NCBI GenBank assembly: GCA_036023115.1
Contig: JAYKKT010000048.1
Location: 4,736,001-4,800,000 of the forward strand
Direction of reading: 5' to 3'
Origin: Brasenia schreberi
Taxonomy: Eukaryota; Streptophyta; Magnoliopsida; Nymphaeales; Cabombaceae
DNA: 64,000 nucleotides
Notes under the pieces: model-generated
What the model saw: the letters and a program-made list of their open reading frames with translations, nothing else
Database searches by the model: none
Told to the model about the DNA's origin: nothing
Part shown: in pieces, positions 58,100-64,000 of the stretch
How positions within the stretch are numbered: the first letter of the stretch is position 1
How the letters are laid out: each line of letters starts with the position of its first letter
Translations under genes and position numbers: made by a program

Positions 58100-58630
58100 T
58101 ATGTAAATGAGCCCTTATTCGGGTCTTGCAAATAAGAGCGAAGGCTCAATGTGGGTGCGTGCTTGAATTGAAAGACTTACACACACGACATGATTTTAAA
58201 CCCAAATATAAATTGCAGTATGGCCTTGACTAAGGTCTTGGGAATAAGAGCGAAGGCTCAATGTGTGTGAGAGTGCTTGAATTGAAACACTACCCACACA
58301 ACATAAATGAAACCCAAATATAACTGCAATAAGGCCTTTACTAAGGTCTTGGGAGTAAGAGCGAAGGCTCAATGTGTGTGAAAGTGCTTGAATTGAAAGA
58401 CTTACTCACACGACAAGAAATGAAACCCAAATAGTATAGGTCGGCCCTTACTTGGGTCTTTCAAATAAGAGCGAAAGCTCAATGTGTGTGAGAGTGCTTG
58501 AATTGAAAGACTTACTCACACGACAAGAAATGAAACCCAAATAGTATAGGTCGGCCCTTACTTGGGTCTTTCAAATAAGAGCGAAAGCTCAATGTGTGTG
58601 AGAGTGCTTGAATTGAAAGACAACGCACCC
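58100..58630 (-). repeat. 110-bp tandem repeats, element F right LTR
   Basis: Five units, base for base like those at 46860-47390. Confidence 0.85.
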
Positions 58631-60814
58631 AACTTAAACAAAACCCTTCGAAAATGAAATATATATGTACACTTATATATTAGGGGCTGATTAGGCCCGT
58701 GTGTGTTCAAAATTGTGCACGACTAAGAGAGTGCACGTGTGTGGTTGTGCCAAGCCACGTTATTACAAGCGGGGGGAGACTATGCTCCGTTATTACAACC
58801 CCGTATCAAATTGAATTTCAAGCAAGTGTACGGCTAAAGACCGAGTTTAGACACTTACGAGTAGCTGGTCCGTAGAGGTCTTGCTTGAGCGTGGGCTTGG
58901 CCTTGGGCTGCAAGTGGGAGCTTCGCGAAGGTAGGTGATCAAAGGGGCTGGCCGGCTGCAAGTGGGGCGCGGGATAGGCTCCTCGGAGGTGGCCGGCGGC
59001 AAGTAGATGGCGCCTCAAGGTAAAGGGGTTTAAATGGCTGAATGAGTGGGTTCTTAGGGTCACTAGGGGAGTTGGGAGTTTAGGGAAACTGGACCTAAAA
59101 GGTGAGCTGGTGGGAGGGCCGAGTAGGACACCTAGGGGAAAGCCGAATGGGACATGATAGCGAGGTAGTGGCCGGCAGCTTGGGTTATACTAGGTTCGGC
59201 TAGGTTAAAATGGTGGTGGCAAAGGGGCTGAGCTGAAGGGAGGATGGGTGGCTAAGAGTGGAGAGGTGGTAGAGAAGGGGGCTAGGTAAGGTGCAGGGTA
59301 CTTACCGAATGGGGAGAGGTGGCGGATGAAGTGGGAAGGTGGCGGGCAGGTGGCTGTCGGCTGGTTCGGTTGGGTGAAGATGATGGCGTCCGGCTGAGGG
59401 GTGGTGGTGGTGGATGGAAGAGGGAAGGTGGCGGAGCAGGTGGCGGCTGGTGGAGCAGCTGGAGCAGGCCAAGGTGGGGAGTCGTCCCGGCTGGGTGAGA
59501 GAAGGGAGAAGGAGAGGGCCGGCTGGGTGAGGTAGTGGTTCCCACTTGGAAAACCCGCCCACAAGGAGGGGGGTTTAAATAGGGGATGGGTAGGTCGGTT
59601 AGGGCTGGGTTGTGGGTAGTGGTTAGGTGGTTTAGGTAGGGTGGTATGTAGATAAGGTGGGCTGGAAAGGGTTTGGCCAAATATTTTAAAACTAGGGGTT
59701 TGGGTAAATCGTGGGCTAAGGGTGGTTTAGGGGTTTAGGGCTAGGTTAGGTGGTTGGGTTTTAGGGTGAGGTTTAGTGAGCTAGGTTAGGTGATTAGGCT
59801 AGGTTTAGGCTAGGATTAGGGAAATTAATCTAGGTTTAGGGAAGGATTAGGGAAGTGGGTTAGGTGATTAGGTTGGGATTAGGCCGTGATTAGGGAAGTG
59901 GGTTAGGTGATTAGGTTCAGATTAGGGGTGGATTAGGGGTTTAGGCTAGGTTTAGGCATTTTGGGTTAGGTTTAGGTGAGGGAGCTCCCTTAGCATGGCC
60001 CATAGACCTTGATCACCCCATGTTGGTGCAGCCCTAGGTTAGGTTTTAGCTAATTACAAGCTTAAACCCACTTAATTAGGCTAACCCACAAGATTAAACC
60101 CAAACTTGACACACAAGTCAAGCTTAATACAACACTCTTGATATTTTTCACCCCCACTCTCTCTCATGCCCAATATCCCACGTGAATTTCAAGTGGGCCC
60201 CACCTCCATTTATGAGAAGGTGATGTGGGCCATGGATATGGATATTGGATTGGATCTCTGGATCCAAATCCAAATCCAAGTCCACATATGGGTTTGGATT
60301 GGAATCTGGATATATATGGTCCAGATCCAATCCAAACTGAACTCTGACTCCTTCGAGCTGGGTTCGAGACGGACGATTTGTGCGGGGCCTGACAGCATCA
60401 GTACTCCGTCTGCGTTGGGTCTTCGCCAACATAGTCGTCCGCCTCCGTTTCTGCCTTCCGGAGATGACTTCGAATGCTATTTTGATAAGAACAGGGTCTT
60501 GGACGTTCGAGATCCTGGGGTGTGAATCAGATACAAGAGTTGCTGCACCGGGCTCGACATGTGCTCCGGTTCCGGGCTCTTCTTAGCTCTCCTGGTCCTG
60601 TCTTGATCGGGCCAAGCCACTTCGGGGTTTCAAAACATGTTTTAAAAAAAATTTTAAAAGCTATATCATATGTTTTTGAAAGATATAGTTTAAAACATAT
60701 ATACAGGGTTGTTTGGAAGGCTCCTGGGTTTCCAAACTCAAAATGGCCCTTTGGGGCTGCTTGTATAAAACCAGATGGATTTTGAGAAATTCGTGGGATT
60801 TCGGGGTGTTTACA

Positions 60815-61229
60815 GACTTCCATCTGGACTCCCACGAATGCCACACCATTTGAGTTGGTCTATGGCACAAACATCATTCTCCCATTCATGCACGATTACA
60901 TTCATTCCATACATCCATTGTACTCGACCTCCCCCTAGAGATGCTTCAGCATGCTAGGATGGTCGAACTAGATTTGTTAGATGGGAGGCGACTCCTTGCT
61001 ATGGATCATGCTCATGCATACCGACAAAGGATCGCCCGACACTACGACAAACATATGAAACCTCGCCACTTTGAAGTGGGAGATCTAGTTTTAAAAATCA
61101 TCCACTATCATGGCCCACATCCACTTGGAAAGTGGCGCCCCAAATGGGATGGACCCTATGTTGTGCGTGCAACCACCACGAACAACTCATATTGGTTGAT
61201 CGATGTAGAAGATAGGAATTTAGGAGATC
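60815..61229 (+). pseudogene. Element E integrase C-terminal part after element F
   Basis: The first five bases are the second GACTT copy. The segment continues with TNATPFELVYGTN, a one-base loss near 60889, then MLQHARMVELDLL, RHYDKHMKPRHFEVGDLVLK and GPHPLGKWRPKWDGPYVV. It breaks off in the codons for NLGDL at 61229, where element G's LTR begins. Confidence 0.9.
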
Positions 61230-61740
61230 TGTAGACACCCAAAATTTTCTTTTAAAATTCTTACCTTTTTAGGAAAGTGGCCATTTTAGCAATTTTGGGG
61301 TTTTTGAAGGAAAAAGGCACTAAACGAGTTTGTTTTGGTACCAAAATTTTATGAAAGCTTTAAAATGATGAAAGAATGCTTTCCGTTCTGAAAATTTCGA
61401 ATTTTGACAAAATTAGGAAAAATAACGATTTTGCCCTTAGTACTGGAAAAACAGGATTTCGTTTCCCTAAAAGATTTATTACGAAAAGTATGTTGAAAGC
61501 TTTCCTCTTCAAAAGAAAAAGGCATTGAAAAGACAAGTTGACACCTAAAAAAGAAGGTGGACGCCCAAAAAGGAAAAGGGGCATCAAAAAGGGAAAGTGA
61601 GCTTCCTAGAAAGAAAAGCTCACATTTGGAAAGAAATCAATTTCTAGAGGGTAAGGTCGGTATTATCAAAAGAAAGGAAAGGTGGAAGCAAGAACGAAAG
61701 CCTCCAAAAATGAAGGTTTGGTATCGAACGCCTCTCGTAA
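61230..61740 (+). mobile_element. Element G: start of a plus-strand D-type LTR
   Basis: TGTAGACACCCAAAATTTTC opens the LTR. The next 300 bp follow the complement of the solo LTR edge at 22540-22772 (ACGAGTTTGTTTTGGTACCA, TTTAAAATGATGA). An AAAAGGAAAAG minisatellite-like stretch at 61540-61640 also matches. The LTR cannot be followed beyond about 61740. AGATC at 61225-61229 would be the target copy; the partner is not in view. Confidence 0.6.
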
Positions 61741-62435
61741 CGTGTCTACGTTATGTTTGGGTATTGAGGTAATTAGTATTGATATACATCAATTTGCATC
61801 GTCATTTGTTACTGGTATGCTATTGATATGTTATGATAAGAGCAATTTTAATATCCCAACACTCGTGGAAAGGATTGAATGAGCATGAAAGTTGATTTTC
61901 AAAAACGTAACATAGGCCTATTTGAATACATTCATAATAGGTAAGTATGTAATATGGATTTGCATAGCCACGTTCATGGCATATACAGATAACGGAAGAC
62001 TACTTGAGTACTCTTATACATGTAAAAGATTCAATTGAGATTCATCATGTTTCCTTAGAAGTGGCTATTTGTTAATACTTTTCTGCTTATTCTGTGTTGA
62101 GCTATACTGTTGAAATTGTTGTGGTACAAAGAAGGATTTTTTTTTTTCCAGTTTAGCAAAATACATCCCGAAAGTATAATCAGCAACAGCAATGAAAAGT
62201 TTTCAAGTGTTTTATTGGATTAGAGTGTGCTGTTGTCTTATCTGAGTCATTCATAGCTGGAAATCTCGCTTTAATAGCCCGCCATGTTGCAAGCCAAGTT
62301 CATATTATCTCTGAACCTACACTGATTCTTATTGCCTTGAATGTAACATCGGGCAGAGGTTCTGGTTGTGAAACATTTATGGTTCTTTTTCATATCACTC
62401 ATCCTTTTAATCTACCTGGTAGAAAGTTATGGCTG
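61741..62435 (+). other. Unassigned segment between LTR start and integrase of element G
   Basis: This 0.7 kb matches no retrotransposon part I recognise. A long T-run ending in CCAG (62138-62150) resembles an intron end. From 62196 one frame is open for 80 codons (ESFIAGNLALIARHVASQ, then LILIALNVTSGRG) and joins the integrase frame without a break at about 62420-62436. Its origin is unknown; captured gene sequence and chance are both possible. Confidence 0.4.
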
Positions 62436-63746
62436 CCTAATCCATCCACACACAGTTTTGAAACCTGCCAAAATGACCAAAATAGCAATGAAAAACCCTG
62501 GTTTTATGATATTAGAAACTTTTTAGAAAATGGAAGTTTTCCTGATTTTGCTTCCCCTAAAGATAAGATTTTTATAAGGAAAGTTTCAACCCGATATGTT
62601 ATCTTGGGAGGTGTCCTTTATAAGAAAAGCTTCACTGGGATTTTGTTGAGGTGTATAGATGACGAAGAGGCTAAGGTAATCATGCATGAATTCCACGATG
62701 GGGAATGTGGAGGTCATGTCAATGCTAATATGATGGCAATGAAAATACTTAGAGCAGGGTATTTTTGGTCCACACTAAAGCAGGATTGTCACCAACATGT
62801 TAGGAAATGTCACCAATGTCAGGTACATGGGAACGCCATCCATATTCCATCATCAGCATTGCATTCAATCGTGAGTCCATGGCCCTTCACCATGTGGGCA
62901 TTTGACATCATAGGACTCATTTCACCCGTCGCCTCAAATGGGCATAGATTCATTTTAGGAGCAACAGAATATTTTTCTAAATGGGTTGAAGCTACTTCCT
63001 TGGCTAACGTCCAAGGGCAACATGTAGTGGCATTCATTAAGAAAAATATACTTACTAGATTTGGAATCCCAAGGGATTTGGTTTCAGATAATGGCACTCC
63101 CTTTAAGAATGAAAAAGTCGAGAAATTATGTAGAACCTATGGGATTACCCAGCATTTTTCATCACCCTACTATCCCCAAGGTAACGGTCAAGCCGAAGCT
63201 ACCAATAAGACCCTCATAAGCATAATAGAAAAGACTTTAGAGAAGGGTAGGGCATGGCATGAGAAATTAGATGAGGCTTTGTGGGCTTATAGGACATCCA
63301 TTCGCACACCCACAAACACTACACCATTTGAATTAGTTTATGGTACAAGTGCCATATTACCCATCCATGCCAAACTGCATTCATACCATACTGCTTTAGC
63401 ATTGGACCTACCTATAGAAACTCTACAAGAAGCCAGGTTGGCCGAGCTTGACCTTATTGATAAAAAAAGACTTCTTGCCATGAATCATGCATATGCATAT
63501 AGGCAAAGGATAGCTAGGCACTATGAAAAACACATGAAAGCTTGCGATTTCAAGGTAGGGGACCTAGTTTTGAAAATCATCCATCATAGAGGCCCACATC
63601 CACTAGGAAAATGGCGACCCAAATGGGATGGCCCTTATGTCATAAGAGGAGCAACTTCTAATAATGCCTATTGGTTGGTTGATGCGGAAGGAAAGAATCT
63701 GGCAGATCCCATAAATGCCCAGTATTTGAAAAGGTATTACATCTAA
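62436..63746 (+). CDS. Element G integrase (finger, core, C-terminus), open frame
   Basis: About 437 codons without a stop read NPSTHSFETCQND, the HHCC finger (HEFHDGECGGHVNANMM...CHQCQ), the core with Asp in WAFDIIG, Asp in LVSDNGTPF and Glu in NGQAEATNK, then the C-terminus (GPHPLGKWRPKWDGPYVI, YLKRYYI). It ends at TAA 63744-63746. It is closest to the integrase of element D, also in its codon use. Everything upstream in pol is missing, so no normal start exists; translation would need the fused frame to the left. It is the only integrase here with all catalytic residues in one uninterrupted forward frame of its own element. Confidence 0.85.
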   Translation, partial: PNPSTHSFETCQNDQNSNEKPWFYDIRNFLENGSFPDFASPKDKIFIRKVSTRYVILGGVLYKKSFTGILLRCIDDEEAKVIMHEFHDGECGGHVNANMMAMKILRAGYFWSTLKQDCHQHVRKCHQCQVHGNAIHIPSSALHSIVSPWPFTMWAFDIIGLISPVASNGHRFILGATEYFSKWVEATSLANVQGQHVVAFIKKNILTRFGIPRDLVSDNGTPFKNEKVEKLCRTYGITQHFSSPYYPQGNGQAEATNKTLISIIEKTLEKGRAWHEKLDEALWAYRTSIRTPTNTTPFELVYGTSAILPIHAKLHSYHTALALDLPIETLQEARLAELDLIDKKRLLAMNHAYAYRQRIARHYEKHMKACDFKVGDLVLKIIHHRGPHPLGKWRPKWDGPYVIRGATSNNAYWLVDAEGKNLADPINAQYLKRYYI

Positions 63747-64000
63747 AATCCCCCTTATTTCCATTTGAAAGAAAATGTTTCCAAAAACAAAAAGGGAGGA
63801 TTGGAGAATCTCCTCTAAATTTCTAGGAAGGTATACAGAAGATGGATCACCCAATCCCAAGTTAAGAGGCTGGTGTGATATAAAAGGTAGAGCTTCAAAA
63901 AAAAAAGAAAAAAAAATCCCTGGTGATGTTCCAAAGATCTTTGACTTGCCATACGAAGTCTAGTTTTGAAAGAGTAGGATATTTTCAAATGACAGGTGCT
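63747..64000 (+). other. Element G 3' untranslated region, runs off window
   Basis: Purine-rich sequence collinear with the starts of the A and D 3' UTRs. The 3' LTR should lie beyond the window. Confidence 0.65.

Larger units (their letters stand above)
46289..60814 (-). mobile_element. Element F: complete, young Tat-type retrotransposon with internal inversion
   Basis: It is 14.5 kb long with two LTRs, PBS, polypurine tract and a perfect 5-bp target duplication. By eye the two 3.28-kb LTRs differ at roughly 15-20 positions and one indel, about 0.5 percent. This makes it the most recent insertion here. It is the same family as A. gag-pro is intact; pol has a nonsense codon and an inverted segment, so it could not move by itself as it stands. 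Confidence 0.97.
57533..60814 (-). mobile_element. Element F 5' LTR (right copy, 3282 bp)
   Basis: It starts TGTAGACGCGCG and ends GGGTGTTTACA in window orientation. It is nearly identical to 46289-49571. Confidence 0.96.
37170..61229 (+). mobile_element. Element E: Tat-type retrotransposon split by element F
   Basis: The order is 5' LTR, PBS, gag-pro, pol to mid integrase (46288), element F (46289-60814), then the rest of the integrase to 61229, where element G interrupts. No 3' LTR of E is in the window. It carries many nonsense codons and frameshifts and is older than F. Confidence 0.9.

Overview
The window looks like repeat-rich nuclear DNA of a seed plant. Almost every base belongs to nested long-terminal-repeat (LTR) retrotransposons, and I found no host gene, tRNA or rRNA. 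The main elements are Ty3/gypsy of the Tat type. Their polyprotein order is gag-protease / reverse transcriptase (YVDD) - RNase H - a second archaeal-type RNase H - integrase (HHCC plus DDE), and that dual RNase H marks the plant Tat clade. LTRs are long (about 2.2-3.35 kb). They start TGTAAACACC, usually end TCTACA, and are followed by a primer-binding site close to TGGCACGCCCGGTGGGAC. I cannot name the species.

Layout. Element A (+, 1-13027) enters from the left inside its 5' LTR and is otherwise complete. It has two nonsense codons in gag-pro and one frameshift in pol. A sits inside element B (-, 13028-19679), of which the gag-pro part and the 5' LTR are visible. B sits inside an older element C/D (19680-30328). 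That element has an RNase H to integrase-N-terminus part on the minus strand joined head to head to an integrase core and 3' LTR on the plus strand. C/D also carries two solo LTRs, each with a target-site duplication (20015-22772 and 23905-26779). From 30329 to 37169 lie a decayed LINE reverse transcriptase, a Ty1/copia 3' end with its LTR, two LTR fragments and a 26-bp LTR stub. Element E (+, 37170-61229) has a 5' LTR and a heavily mutated gag-pro/pol. Its integrase is split by element F (-, 46289-60814, perfect GACTT target-site duplication), the youngest insertion in the window. Element G (+, 61230 to the window end) interrupts the integrase C-terminus of E. It joins an LTR start, about 0.7 kb of unassigned sequence and an open integrase frame.

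How the parts work together. In a functional element the LTR drives one RNA. gag-pro supplies the particle and protease, pol supplies cDNA synthesis and integration, and PBS and polypurine tract prime the two DNA strands. No copy here is fully coding. F has an intact 959-codon gag-pro, but its pol has a nonsense codon and an internal 1.23-kb inversion.

Most notable observations: (1) two short hairpins near the 3' end of all eleven LTR ends in the window, with compensatory base changes between divergent families, suggesting a conserved RNA structure; (2) an inversion in F and a probable second one in C/D, both in the RNase H-integrase part of pol; (3) an array of eight GGCCGAGC-type palindromes in one solo LTR; (4) a conserved splice-acceptor-like tract between gag-pro and pol; (5) an unassigned open frame fused in frame to integrase in G.
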